Assembly: GCF_025140835.1 (NCBI RefSeq)
Contig: NZ_CP081153.1
Location: 2,356,001 to 2,420,000 of the forward strand
Source of the DNA: Aliiroseovarius sp. M344
Lineage (GTDB): Bacteria > Pseudomonadota > Alphaproteobacteria > Rhodobacterales > Rhodobacteraceae
Reading direction: 5' to 3'
Length of the DNA stretch: 64,000 bases
The position numbers and the translations under genes were made by a program. The notes beneath the pieces are model-generated. The model was not told the DNA's origin. It did not search any database and saw only the letters and a program-made list of their open reading frames with translations. Shown one piece after another: positions 43,467-52,398 of this stretch (its first letter is position 1; the number at the start of each line of letters is the position of its first letter).

Positions 43467-44333
43467 ATGAGTGACAAATCCGACCCCAATGCGCCCAGCG
43501 ATGCAGCTGCGCCGGCATCTCGTGCGATGAAGTCGCATGGGAAGCTTTCCGTTTCGGCATCTCTGAAACCGCGCCAACTGATGACCAATACACCGCGCTA
43601 TGCCGGAGCTTGGACAGCGAAGGTCATCACATTGTTTCCCGCCGCCTTTCCCGGCGTGCTGGGCGAAAGCCTGACCGGCCGGGCGCTGAAGGACGGGTTG
43701 TGGGCGCTCGATCCGATTGACCTGCGCCCTTTTGGCGAAGGCAAACACCGCAACGTGGACGACACACCGGCAGGGGGCGGCGCAGGTATGGTCCTGCGCG
43801 CCGATATTCTGTCACGTGCAATCGACACCGCGCAATCTGACGCGCCGAAGGATCGGGCAAAATGGCCGATCATCTATATGTCGCCGCGCGGCAAGCCGCT
43901 CACCCAGTCCATGGCCCACCGATTTGCAGCCTGCGACGGTATAACCATCCTGTGCGGTCGCTTTGAGGGCGTCGATGAACGCGTGCTGGAAGAATACGAG
44001 ATTGAAGAGGTCAGCCTTGGCGATTTCGTCCTGACCGGCGGCGAGATCGCCGCGCAGGCTATGCTCGACGCGACTGTGCGTCTTTTGCCCGGTGTATTGG
44101 GCAACGAGGCGTCGATAGAAGACGAGAGTTTCTCGGCCGGATTGCTGGAACATCCGCAATATACACGCCCCGCCGTTTGGCGTGGGCGGGCGATCCCTGA
44201 CGTTCTGACATCGGGCCATCACGGCAAAGTCGCGACGTGGCGACGCGAGATGAGCGAGCAAATCACCCGGCAACGCCGCCCTGATTTGTGGGAATCAGTT
44301 CAGAAAAAACGCTCTGAACACGGCGCTGACTGA
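43467..44333 (+). CDS. trmD: tRNA (guanine-N1)-methyltransferase TrmD
   Basis: A 288-residue SPOUT methyltransferase making m1G37 in tRNA. The knot region is GITILCGRFEGVDERVLEEYEIEEVSLGDFVL in outline, followed by GGEIAAQAMLDATVRLLPGVLGNE, and ENPQYTRP-like EHPQYTRPAVWRG. About 48 residues precede the usual N-terminus (AKVITLFPAAFPGVL), a feature of the Rhodobacteraceae forms; GTGAGG supports this start. Confidence 0.95.
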   Translation: MSDKSDPNAPSDAAAPASRAMKSHGKLSVSASLKPRQLMTNTPRYAGAWTAKVITLFPAAFPGVLGESLTGRALKDGLWALDPIDLRPFGEGKHRNVDDTPAGGGAGMVLRADILSRAIDTAQSDAPKDRAKWPIIYMSPRGKPLTQSMAHRFAACDGITILCGRFEGVDERVLEEYEIEEVSLGDFVLTGGEIAAQAMLDATVRLLPGVLGNEASIEDESFSAGLLEHPQYTRPAVWRGRAIPDVLTSGHHGKVATWRREMSEQITRQRRPDLWESVQKKRSEHGAD

Positions 44334-44650
44334 CGTTTTTCGACAAGGCTGAATTGGGGCAATATTGTGGCTTTGTTTCGAAAAGTGCAACTTTCCGAAA
44401 ACTAGTCGGTAACTGTTTCCTGTTTTCTTGAAAACTGACCACTTACACCCTTCTGGCCTCGCTATTTCTGGGGAACCGAGAAAGGTGAATTTGTGTCAAT
44501 TCTGCGGCGTGCAACCTTTACTTAACGATTTAACGAACACCCATTTACGTGAGATACCGCAGACTAACCGCGCCCATCTTACTTTGTCTCTTTTCGCGAT
44601 AACCAGTTTTGAATTCTGCAAACGCAACACGGCAAAAAAAGGTGAATGAC
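44334..44650. other. Gene-free stretch after trmD
   Basis: 317 bases with lower G+C than the genes around it. I see neither a convincing gene nor a strong hairpin terminator. It probably holds the promoter of the small basic gene at 44651. Confidence 0.5.
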
Positions 44651-44818
44651 ATGGAACTTCTGATGACCGCTAAACAAAACCGCATCAACGCACTGAACGC
44701 CTTGGCACTTAAGAAACGCGCAGTGACCACCCCACGCCCGTCGACTGGCCTCAAGCGACGCATCCCTATGTTCCGTTCTGCCCGCAACGAAATTTCGGCA
44801 CCCCTCGTCCTCGTCTAA
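44651..44818 (+). CDS. Small basic protein, 55 aa
   Basis: The frame begins MELLMTAKQNRINALNALAL and is Lys/Arg-rich in the middle (LKKRAVTTPRPSTGLKRR). AAAAAAAGGTG precedes the ATG at 44651. It stands alone, followed at once by a 12-bp hairpin, between trmD and rplS. I do not recognise the family. The composition suits a nucleic-acid- or ribosome-associated protein. Confidence is moderate because of its size. Confidence 0.5.
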   Translation: MELLMTAKQNRINALNALALKKRAVTTPRPSTGLKRRIPMFRSARNEISAPLVLV

Positions 44819-44846
44819 CGGACGCCACTCACGAACGCCGAAAAAA

Positions 44847-44877
44847 GGAAACTGCGCCATTTAAAGGCGCAGTTTCC
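44847..44877. terminator. Perfect 12-bp hairpin after the small basic gene
   Basis: GGAAACTGCGCC/GGCGCAGTTTCC with a seven-base loop. Preceded by AAAAAA, so on the minus strand it has a TTTTTT tail and is a classic terminator; on the plus strand the tail is only TTTCC-GTCC. It begins 29 bases after the small gene stop. Confidence 0.6.
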
Positions 44878-44945
44878 GTCCGTTCAGAGACCCCCTCTGA
44901 AATCACCCAAACCCCTTGATCCGCAGACCCATTGGGCCTATACAC

Positions 44946-44988
44946 CGCCCGTCTGCCACTCATCCGAGTCGCGCGGGCGTTTTTCTTT
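44946..44988 (+). terminator. Terminator/attenuator-like hairpin upstream of rplS
   Basis: Nested stems CGCCCG/CGGGCG outside and ACTC/GAGT inside, followed by TTTTTCTTTT. It sits about 160 bases before rplS and could end the upstream transcript or attenuate rplS-rpmE. Confidence 0.5.
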
Positions 44989-45150
44989 TGGGCGAGTGCG
45001 TTCTTCTGCACATCAGACCCCACCAGAAAATACACAAAGAAACGACGGACGACCTCCTGCGGGCGCAAATGCGAACCCGATGAAGACAAGGAGCTCTTGG
45101 ACGGCACCAAACTTTGCGGAAAAACCGCAAGCAAATAAGGAGCGTTTCAG

Positions 45151-45525
45151 ATGAACCTGATCGCAGAGCTTGAGGCGGAACAAGTTGCCGCCCTGGGAAA
45201 TAAAATTCCCGATTTCAAAGCCGGTGACACGATCCGTGTCGGCTTCAAGGTGACCGAGGGTTCGCGCACCCGTGTGCAGAACTACGAAGGTGTGTGCATC
45301 AGCCGTAAAAACGGCACAGGCATTGCCGGGTCGTTCACCGTTCGCAAGATTTCTTTCGGTGAAGGCGTGGAGCGTGTGTTCCCCCTGCATTCGACCAATA
45401 TCGACAGCATCGAAGTGGTCCGTCGCGGCCGCGTGCGTCGTGCCAAACTGTATTACCTGCGTTCGCGTCGCGGGAAATCGGCCCGTATCGCTGAAGACAG
45501 CACATATAAGCCCAAGAAAGCCTGA
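45151..45525 (+). CDS. rplS: 50S ribosomal protein L19
   Basis: A 124-residue L19: [78 protein letters not shown] are all canonical. ATAAGGAGCGTTTCAG precedes the ATG. The leader (44819-45150) carries a terminator-like hairpin and a small TTGCGG/CCGCAA hairpin (45114-45130) just before the ribosome site, so regulation by leader structure is possible. rpmE follows after 11 bases. Confidence 0.97.
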   Translation: MNLIAELEAEQVAALGNKIPDFKAGDTIRVGFKVTEGSRTRVQNYEGVCISRKNGTGIAGSFTVRKISFGEGVERVFPLHSTNIDSIEVVRRGRVRRAKLYYLRSRRGKSARIAEDSTYKPKKA

Positions 45526-45536
45526 GGAGCGTCATT

Positions 45537-45758
45537 ATGAAAAAGGAAATCCATCCCGATTACCATATGATCGACGTCAAAATGACCGACGGCACGATCT
45601 TCCAGATGAAATCGACCTGGGGCAAAGAAGGCGACACCATGTCGCTGGACATCGATCCCACCGTGCACCCCGCATGGAATGGCGGCAGCTCGCGTCTTCT
45701 GGACACTGGCGGTCGTGTGTCGAAGTTCAAATCGAAATACGAAGGCTTCGGCTTCTAA
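45537..45758 (+). CDS. rpmE: 50S ribosomal protein L31
   Basis: A 73-residue L31 of the zinc-independent class: it begins [19 protein letters not shown] and ends SKYEGFGF, but lacks the CxxC pairs of the zinc form. GAGGAGCGTC precedes the ATG. It is the last gene of the rplS transcript, closed by a strong terminator. Confidence 0.95.
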   Translation: MKKEIHPDYHMIDVKMTDGTIFQMKSTWGKEGDTMSLDIDPTVHPAWNGGSSRLLDTGGRVSKFKSKYEGFGF

Positions 45759-45780
45759 GACACGCCTCTTTCCAAACAGG

Positions 45781-45810
45781 AAAACGCCGTCCCGCTGGGG
45801 CGGCGTTTTT
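45781..45810 (+). terminator. Rho-independent terminator of rplS-rpmE
   Basis: Stem AAAACGCCGTCCC/GGGGCGGCGTTTT with one G-T pair and a three-base loop, then TTTT, 23 bases after the rpmE stop. Confidence 0.9.
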
Positions 45811-45872
45811 CGTTGTGCCATCCGATCCCCATACCCTAGTCTCAAGGCCGCGCATTGCAATTGAGGCACGAT

Positions 45873-46574
45873 ATGCTGACCAAATTTGGCCCAGGCATCT
45901 GGCTGGCCGACGGTCCTGCTGTTACTGCAGCGGCCGGGTTTCATTATCCCACCCGAATGGCAGTCATGAAACTGTCCGGCGGTGATTTGTTCATCTGGTC
46001 ACCTGTGGCACTGACCGGTCAGCTCAGGCAGGATATTCACGCGCTGGGACCAGGCCGTCATCTGGTCGCGCCCAATTGCCTGCACCACGTCTTTCTTGAG
46101 GAGTGGAGCCGCGCCTTTCCCAACGCAAAAATCTACGCACCGCCTGGATTGCGAGAAAAGCGACCGGACATAAACTTTCACAGTGATTTGGCTGATGCCC
46201 CGGATCGGGCATGGGCCGAGGATATTGATCAGGTGATGATGAAAGGGAATGCAATCACGACCGAGATTGTGTTCTTCCATCGCCCAAGTGGGACGGTTTT
46301 GTTCACAGACCTTTTGCAGCACCTGCCAAAGGGCTGGTATTCCGGTTGGCGCGCACTTGTTGCCCGTCTGGATTTGATGCTGGAAGCAGAACCGGCGGTC
46401 CCACGAAAATTCCGCCTCGCATGCCGGGACAAAGCTGCTGCGCGACGGTCGATTGCACGGGTTCAGGCTTGGCCTGCAGGGGCCGTGGTGATGGCGCACG
46501 GTGCGCCCGTGATCGAAAACGCAGCGGATTTCCTGCACAGGGCCTTTCATTGGCTCACCAAGCACAAAGCCTAG
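45873..46574 (+). CDS. DUF4336 domain protein (metallo-beta-lactamase-like fold)
   Basis: A 233-residue cytoplasmic protein. LTKFGPGIWLADGPAV and the following beta strands, HLVAPNCLHHVFLEEW and PSGTVLFTDLLQ fit DUF4336, a family related to metallo-hydrolases. The full HxHxDH zinc motif is not present. ATG 45873 follows GAGGCACGAT. It stands alone after the L31 terminator. Activity unknown. Confidence 0.8.
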   Translation: MLTKFGPGIWLADGPAVTAAAGFHYPTRMAVMKLSGGDLFIWSPVALTGQLRQDIHALGPGRHLVAPNCLHHVFLEEWSRAFPNAKIYAPPGLREKRPDINFHSDLADAPDRAWAEDIDQVMMKGNAITTEIVFFHRPSGTVLFTDLLQHLPKGWYSGWRALVARLDLMLEAEPAVPRKFRLACRDKAAARRSIARVQAWPAGAVVMAHGAPVIENAADFLHRAFHWLTKHKA

Positions 46575-46739
46575 CCGCTGCAAGCCATCTACGCGCGGCC
46601 TCTTCGACCGGCTCGTCGGTGCTCAAAAACCACCACAAAATCGGTCTTTACTTCAATTCGCGCGACCTCTTCCCCCCAGCACCCTTCGTATTTATAGTCG
46701 CCGCATAGAAGAAGCTGCACAACAGTCGGGGATACAGGC

Positions 46740-47552
46740 GTGGCGCATATTATCGTGGTCGGAAACGAAAAGGGCGGGGCTGGGAAATCCACCGTGTCGA
46801 TGCATGTGGCAACAGCGCTGTCGCGGCTGGGTCATAAGGTCGGCGTGCTGGACCTTGACCTGCGTCAGAAGACATTTGGGCGCTTTATTGAAAACCGCAA
46901 AGCCACCATGGCACGCGCGGGGGTCGAGCTTGCGACGCCTGAATACCATGACCTGCCCGAAGTTGACCCTGCCAGCCTGCGACCCGGTGAAAACCCCTAT
47001 GACAGACGTTTGTCGATGGCTGTGGCCGCTCTTGAAGCAGACCGCGATTTCATCATCATCGACTGCCCCGGTTCGCACACCCGGCTGAGCCAGGTTGCGC
47101 ATTCGCTGGCCGACACTTTGATCACCCCGCTGAATGACAGCTTCGTCGATTTCGATTTGCTGGCGCATATCGACCCGGAATCCAGCAAGGTCAAAGGCCC
47201 GTCGGTTTACTCCGAGATGGTGTGGAATGCGCGCCAGCTGCGTGCCAAAGCAGGGTTGAAGCCGATTGACTGGGTCGTCGTGCGCAATCGCTTGGGTGCT
47301 CAGATGATGCACAACAAGAAGAAAATGGGCGACGCGGTCGATGATCTGTCCAAACGGATCGGTTTTCGCGTGGCGCCGGGCTTCAACGAGCGGGTTATTT
47401 TCCGTGAGCTCTTCCCGCGCGGCCTGACCCTTCTTGATCTGCGCGATATTGGCGTTGTCGGACAGATGAATATCTCGAACGTCGCGGCTCGTCAGGAATT
47501 GCGCGAGTTAATGAAGGCGCTGAACCTGCCCGGCGTCGAGGTGAAAATCTAA
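46740..47552 (+). CDS. mipZ: Division-plane ATPase MipZ (ParA family)
   Basis: A 270-residue ParA-type ATPase that positions FtsZ in alphaproteobacteria by forming gradients from the ParB-bound pole. The deviant Walker A is NEKGGAGKST (residues 9-18), followed by VLDLDLRQKTFGRFIENR, IIIDCPGSHTRLSQ and NDSFVDFDLL. The start is GTG at 46740 with CGGGGAT upstream. No parA/parB gene is nearby, as usual for mipZ. Confidence 0.93.
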   Translation: MAHIIVVGNEKGGAGKSTVSMHVATALSRLGHKVGVLDLDLRQKTFGRFIENRKATMARAGVELATPEYHDLPEVDPASLRPGENPYDRRLSMAVAALEADRDFIIIDCPGSHTRLSQVAHSLADTLITPLNDSFVDFDLLAHIDPESSKVKGPSVYSEMVWNARQLRAKAGLKPIDWVVVRNRLGAQMMHNKKKMGDAVDDLSKRIGFRVAPGFNERVIFRELFPRGLTLLDLRDIGVVGQMNISNVAARQELRELMKALNLPGVEVKI

Positions 47553-47611
47553 CACCGCCCACAGCGCTTTCCCTCTTCCCGCCAGCCCAGCCGGCGTCTA
47601 ACCTCGCGACC

Positions 47612-48559
47612 ATGTTGCGTTTTGTCCTGACCCGCGCTGTGTCGCTTGGCCTGAGCCTCGTTGTCGCCTCACTGGTGATCTTCGCGATGATCGAGGTGAT
47701 CCCAGGCGATCCGGCCTCGTTCATGCTGGGGCTGAACGCGCAACCTGAAACCGTGGCTGCCCTGCGCCATGAACTGGGGTTGGACGGGTCGCTACCCGCG
47801 CGATACCTCGGCTGGATCGGCGGTTTGATCACCGGCGATTTCGGTATCTCCTACACCTATCGCGTGCCGGTAAGCGAACTTGTATTGGAACGGCTTCAGG
47901 TGTCGCTGCCACTGGCGCTTTTGGCCCTGTGCCTGTCGACGATAATTGCAATCCCCATTGGTATGTTCGCGGCCACCCGTCGCGGTGATCCTTCCGATTA
48001 TGCCATCATGGGGGCCACGCAATTGGGGATCGCGGTGCCTAATTTCTGGTTCGCGATGATTTTGGTCATGATATTCGCGGTTCAATTGCGCTGGTTCTCG
48101 GCAGGTGGATTTCCAGGATGGGACGCTGGCATCGGCCCAGCCCTGAAAGCTCTGATCCTGCCCGCAGTTGCACTGGCCCTGCCACAAGCGTCCATCTTGG
48201 CACGTGTGATGCGGTCATCGCTGCTGGACGTACTGCATCAGGACTATATGCGCACGGCGCGCGCCAAGGGGCTCACCGCCGCGCAGGCCACACGGCGCCA
48301 TGCTTTGCGCAACGCGCTTATCCCGGTTCTGACGATCATCGGCCTTCAGTTCAGCTTCCTGTTGGCCGGCGCGATCATTATCGAGAACGTCTTCTTCCTG
48401 CCCGGCCTTGGCCGGTTGATTTTTCAGGCGATCACCCAGCGTGATCTCGTCGTCGTGGAAAGCGTCGTGATGCTTTTGGTCTTTGCCGTGATCCTTGTCA
48501 CCTTCCTGGTCGACATTGCATATGCACTGGTCGATCCACGGCTGAGGCGACGCGCATGA
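47612..48559 (+). CDS. Dipeptide/oligopeptide-type ABC transporter permease (DppB family)
   Basis: A 315-residue inner-membrane permease with six predicted helices. It has the DppB layout: an early signal-anchor helix, EVIPGDPASFMLGLNA, LGLDGSLPARYLGWI, and the coupling loop RTARAKGLTAAQATRRHALRNALIP. It overlaps the next permease by 4 bases. A binding protein gene is not adjacent on either side, so the substrate (peptide, nickel or other) cannot be inferred from it. Confidence 0.88.
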   Translation: MLRFVLTRAVSLGLSLVVASLVIFAMIEVIPGDPASFMLGLNAQPETVAALRHELGLDGSLPARYLGWIGGLITGDFGISYTYRVPVSELVLERLQVSLPLALLALCLSTIIAIPIGMFAATRRGDPSDYAIMGATQLGIAVPNFWFAMILVMIFAVQLRWFSAGGFPGWDAGIGPALKALILPAVALALPQASILARVMRSSLLDVLHQDYMRTARAKGLTAAQATRRHALRNALIPVLTIIGLQFSFLLAGAIIIENVFFLPGLGRLIFQAITQRDLVVVESVVMLLVFAVILVTFLVDIAYALVDPRLRRRA

Positions 48560-49380
48560 CCCGCTTGCCTGCCCAGCTTTGGATCGGCGCTCTTCTGAGC
48601 CTCACCCTGCTTGCCACGGCGTTGTTGTCCTTCCTATGGACGCCGCATGATGTGTCCACATTGAGCATCGCCACGAAGCTGCGCCCGCCGTCAGTGGACT
48701 ACCTTCTGGGCACCGATCATTTCGGCCGCGACCTTCTTTCGATGCTGATGGAAGGGGGTCGCATTTCCATTGCCGTGGCGGTGCTGGCGGTGGGGATCGG
48801 CATGATTGCCGGCGTGCCGCTGGGCCTTCTGGCCGCCGCCAATCGGGGCGGCTGGCTGGACGAGGTGATCATGCGCGGCAACGACCTGATCTTCGCCTTC
48901 CCATCGCTGGTCATTGCAATTCTGATCACCGCGACCTTCGGCCCGTCCGCCACCAACGCGATCATCGCAATCGGCATTTTCAATATCCCGGTCTTCGCCC
49001 GCGTCGCCCGAGGCGGCGCGCTGACCGTCTGGACGCAGGAATACATCATGGCCGCGCGCGTTGCTGGTAAGGGAAAGACCCGCATCAGTGTTGAACACAT
49101 CCTGCCCAACGTCGCCAACCTGCTGATCGTTCAGGGCACCATCCAGTTTTCGCTGGGTATTCTGGCAGAAGCCGGGCTGAGCTATGTGGGCCTTGGCGCG
49201 CAACCCCCGACCGCAAGTTGGGGGCGGATGCTGGCGGACGCGCAGACCATGATCTATTCCCACCCGCGCCTTGCCATCGCGCCCGGGCTGGCGATTGTCA
49301 TGATGGTTTTGGGCCTGAACCTGATGGGCGACGGGCTGCGCGACTTGCTTGATCCCCGCATCAGAAGGGCGCGCGCATGA
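48556..49380 (+). CDS. Dipeptide/oligopeptide-type ABC transporter permease (DppC family)
   Basis: A 274-residue permease partner of the preceding gene. LGTDHFGRDLLSMLMEGGRISI is the DppC signature, followed by AFPSLVIAILI and the coupling loop AARVAGKGKTRISVEHILPNV. It overlaps neighbours at both ends (ATGA), so permeases and ATPase are made in step. Confidence 0.88.
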   Translation: MTRLPAQLWIGALLSLTLLATALLSFLWTPHDVSTLSIATKLRPPSVDYLLGTDHFGRDLLSMLMEGGRISIAVAVLAVGIGMIAGVPLGLLAAANRGGWLDEVIMRGNDLIFAFPSLVIAILITATFGPSATNAIIAIGIFNIPVFARVARGGALTVWTQEYIMAARVAGKGKTRISVEHILPNVANLLIVQGTIQFSLGILAEAGLSYVGLGAQPPTASWGRMLADAQTMIYSHPRLAIAPGLAIVMMVLGLNLMGDGLRDLLDPRIRRARA

Positions 49381-50954
49381 TCCGCATCGAAAACCTGGCC
49401 CTGACCATCCATGGCGCCCCGATCTTGCAGGATGTTGATCTGACGATTGCGCCCGGTCAGGTGGTCGGGCTGGTGGGCGAAAGCGGGTCGGGCAAGTCTA
49501 TGACGGCGCTGGCCTTGATGGGGCTGCTGCCGCGCGGCGCTGATGCGACAGGTCAGATCTGGCTGGATGACACCGACCTAACGACACTGTCCGAAGCGGC
49601 GTTGTGCGACATTCGCGGGCGCCGCATATCGATGATCTTTCAGGAACCGATGACGGCGCTGAATCCGGTCAAGACGATCGGCGATCAGGTGGCCGAAACC
49701 CTGCTGATCCATGGCTGCGCCAACCGAGACGACGCCCAGCGCATGGCTGCCGAAAAACTGGCGCGCGTCGGTTTACCTCAGGACCGGTTTCCTTTGGATC
49801 GGTATCCGCATGAATTGTCCGGGGGGCAGCGGCAAAGGGTTTGTATCGCCATGGCCATCGCTCTGCATCCCGATCTGTTGATCGCCGATGAGCCAACCAC
49901 TGCATTGGATGTGACCACACAGGCGCAAATCCTTGACCTCCTGAAAGAGCTGGTCGCTGAAGAAGATATGGGGCTACTTTTGATCACCCATGATCTGGCG
50001 GTGGTGGCGGGTATGGCAGACCACGTGGCCGTCATGCGCAAGGGCGTGATTGTCGAACAGGGTCCGACTGAAACCCTGTTTCGTACGATGTCGCACCCTT
50101 ACACCCGTCAGTTGTTGGAGGCGTCTGGGCATATACCTGCGGATCAGTCGACGCCAACAGATGCCCCCTTGCTTGAAGTGCGAGGGGCGGTGCGAGACTA
50201 TCCACTGCCCCGCACGCAACTCTTTGGCCCTGCCCCGCTTTTTCGCGCCGTCGATGGGGTCAGCTTCACGCTCAGGAACGGTGAAAGCCTTGGGTTGGTG
50301 GGCGAAAGTGGCTGCGGAAAATCCACGTTGTCACGGGCCATCTTGGGGTTGGAGCCGTTGCAGGGCGGTGAAATCCTGCTCAATGGCACGCCCATCGCAC
50401 CGGATATGCCGCCTTCCCGGCGCGCCGGGTTGCAGGTGGTGTTTCAAGACCCCTATGGCAGTTTCAACCCCCGCTGGATGGTAGAGCGCTTGGTGGCAGA
50501 GCCGTTTCATCTTCTGGGTGGGCGGCCCGACAACTGGCGCGACCGTGTCCGGGACGCGCTGGCCGAGGTGGGGTTGGAGGCCAACACCATGACCCGCTAT
50601 CCGCACGAGTTTTCCGGCGGACAGCGCCAGCGTATCGCGATCGCACGTGCCCTGATCCTGCGCCCAGAGTTGATCATACTGGACGAAGCGGTATCCGCGC
50701 TGGACGTATCAATCCGCGCCGATATTCTGGACTTGCTGACGGAATTGAAGGCACGGCACGGTCTGGCGTATCTCTTTATCAGTCACGACCTGGGCGTTGT
50801 GCGGTCCATCACGGATCGGGTGCTGGTGATGCAGGCCGGACAGATCGTTGAAGAAGGTGCGACAGACGATGTTTTTGCTGCCCCTCACCACGCTTATACA
50901 CAAACGCTGATCAACGCGGCGCCGGTCATACCGCCCGCGTGGAAGGACGCATAA
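49377..50954 (+). CDS. Dipeptide-type ABC transporter, fused DppD-DppF ATPase
   Basis: A 525-residue protein with two full ABC domains. First: Walker A GESGSGKS, signature LSGGQRQR, Walker B IADEPTTALD. Second (from about residue 265): GESGCGKS, FSGGQRQR, ILDEAVSALD. Each has an oligopeptide-type C-terminal element (HPYTRQLLEASG; HHAYTQTLINAAP). Fused forms are well known (YejF, GsiA types). It energises the two permeases upstream. The aldehyde dehydrogenase gene begins one base after it. Confidence 0.9.
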   Translation: MIRIENLALTIHGAPILQDVDLTIAPGQVVGLVGESGSGKSMTALALMGLLPRGADATGQIWLDDTDLTTLSEAALCDIRGRRISMIFQEPMTALNPVKTIGDQVAETLLIHGCANRDDAQRMAAEKLARVGLPQDRFPLDRYPHELSGGQRQRVCIAMAIALHPDLLIADEPTTALDVTTQAQILDLLKELVAEEDMGLLLITHDLAVVAGMADHVAVMRKGVIVEQGPTETLFRTMSHPYTRQLLEASGHIPADQSTPTDAPLLEVRGAVRDYPLPRTQLFGPAPLFRAVDGVSFTLRNGESLGLVGESGCGKSTLSRAILGLEPLQGGEILLNGTPIAPDMPPSRRAGLQVVFQDPYGSFNPRWMVERLVAEPFHLLGGRPDNWRDRVRDALAEVGLEANTMTRYPHEFSGGQRQRIAIARALILRPELIILDEAVSALDVSIRADILDLLTELKARHGLAYLFISHDLGVVRSITDRVLVMQAGQIVEEGATDDVFAAPHHAYTQTLINAAPVIPPAWKDA

Positions 50955-50955
50955 G

Positions 50956-52395
50956 ATGAAAGAACTATGGTTCGATCCGACCGAAATCCTGATCGGCGGG
51001 GGATGGCAGAAAACAGATGCCACATTGCCCGTCGAAGATCCCTCTACGGGTCAGGCCTTTGCTCATATCGCACGCGGCGGTGCCTCAGAAATTGATGGGG
51101 CCGTCTGTGCTGCGCAAGGGGCGCTGGACAGCGACTGGGGACGCCTGACCGCCACCGAGCGCGGACGCATCCTGACCCGGATTGGGCAGTTGGTGGAAAC
51201 CCGCATCGACGATCTGGCAGCGCTCGAGGCGCGCGACGTCGGCAAACCCCTTACACAGGCGCGCAATGACGCTGTGGCGCTGGCGCGATACATGGAGTTT
51301 TATGGAGGCGCCGCCGACAAGGTGATGGGTGAGACGATTCCATATCTGGATGGCTACACGGTCTATACGCTGCGCGAACCGCATGGCGTGACGGGCCATA
51401 TCGTGCCGTGGAACTATCCGATGCAAATCATCGGACGGTCGGTCGGCGCGGCGCTCGCGATGGGCAATGCCTGCGTCCTTAAACCGGCGGAAGAGGCTTG
51501 CCTGACCGCCCTCGCCTTTGCGCGACTGGCCGAAGAGGCCGGGTTGCCGAAGGGGGCACTGAACGTGGTCACCGGGCTGGGTGAAGAAGCGGGTGCGGCC
51601 CTGTCCGCCCACCCCGGTGTCCAACATATCAGCTTCACCGGATCGGTGCCGGTCGGCGGGTTGGTGCAATCAGCCGCAGCGCGGAATGTGGTGCCGGTGA
51701 CGCTGGAACTTGGTGGAAAGTCCCCTCAACTGGTGTTTGATGACGCCGATCTGGACGCCGCCCTGCCATTTCTTGTCGGCGCATGTATTCAGAATGCCGG
51801 TCAAACCTGCTCGGCCAGTTCGCGGGTGCTCGTGCAGCGCGGCGTCTATGACGAGGTGGTCGCGCGGATGGGCGCAGCTTACGACGCCTTGAAGGTCGGT
51901 CCTGCAACAGCCGATCTTAATGTCGGCCCGCTGATCTCGGCCCGTCAGAAACAAATCGTCGAAGGGTTCCTGTCCAAAGGGGGCGACCTGCGCGTCGCCG
52001 GGCGTGGGCAGGTCACAGACGCGCCTAAGGGCGGGCATTACGTCGCGCCGACTCTTTTCGCCGATGTGCCCCCGGATCATCCGCTGGCACGCGACGAGGT
52101 GTTTGGCCCGGTGCAGGTCATTATTCCATTTGACGACGAGGGTGACGCCACCAAGATCGCAAACTCCACCGACTACGGGCTGGTCGCCAGCATCTGGACC
52201 GCTGATGGCGCCCGCCAAATGCGGCTGGCCAAACGGCTACGCGCGGGGCAAGTGTTCATCAATAATTACGGCGCGGGTGGCGGTGTGGAACTGCCCTTCG
52301 GCGGAGTCGGAAAATCCGGTCACGGACGCGAAAAAGGGTTCGAGGCGCTGTACGGCTTCTCGCAACTGAAAACCATTGCCGCAAAGCACGGCTAA
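50956..52395 (+). CDS. NAD-dependent aldehyde dehydrogenase (betaine-aldehyde/gamma-aminobutyraldehyde type)
   Basis: A 479-residue aldehyde dehydrogenase. VPWNYPMQIIGRSVGAALAMGNACVLKPAE is the cofactor region in outline, the general base Glu is in LELGGKSPQ, and the nucleophile Cys is in NAGQTCSASSR. The C-terminal INNYGAGGGVELPFGGVGKSG matches betaine-aldehyde and aminoaldehyde dehydrogenases. GGAAGGACGCATAAG precedes the ATG. It is co-linear with the ABC genes, suggesting oxidation of an aldehyde derived from the imported substrate. Confidence 0.87.
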   Translation: MKELWFDPTEILIGGGWQKTDATLPVEDPSTGQAFAHIARGGASEIDGAVCAAQGALDSDWGRLTATERGRILTRIGQLVETRIDDLAALEARDVGKPLTQARNDAVALARYMEFYGGAADKVMGETIPYLDGYTVYTLREPHGVTGHIVPWNYPMQIIGRSVGAALAMGNACVLKPAEEACLTALAFARLAEEAGLPKGALNVVTGLGEEAGAALSAHPGVQHISFTGSVPVGGLVQSAAARNVVPVTLELGGKSPQLVFDDADLDAALPFLVGACIQNAGQTCSASSRVLVQRGVYDEVVARMGAAYDALKVGPATADLNVGPLISARQKQIVEGFLSKGGDLRVAGRGQVTDAPKGGHYVAPTLFADVPPDHPLARDEVFGPVQVIIPFDDEGDATKIANSTDYGLVASIWTADGARQMRLAKRLRAGQVFINNYGAGGGVELPFGGVGKSGHGREKGFEALYGFSQLKTIAAKHG

Positions 52396-52398
52396 GGC

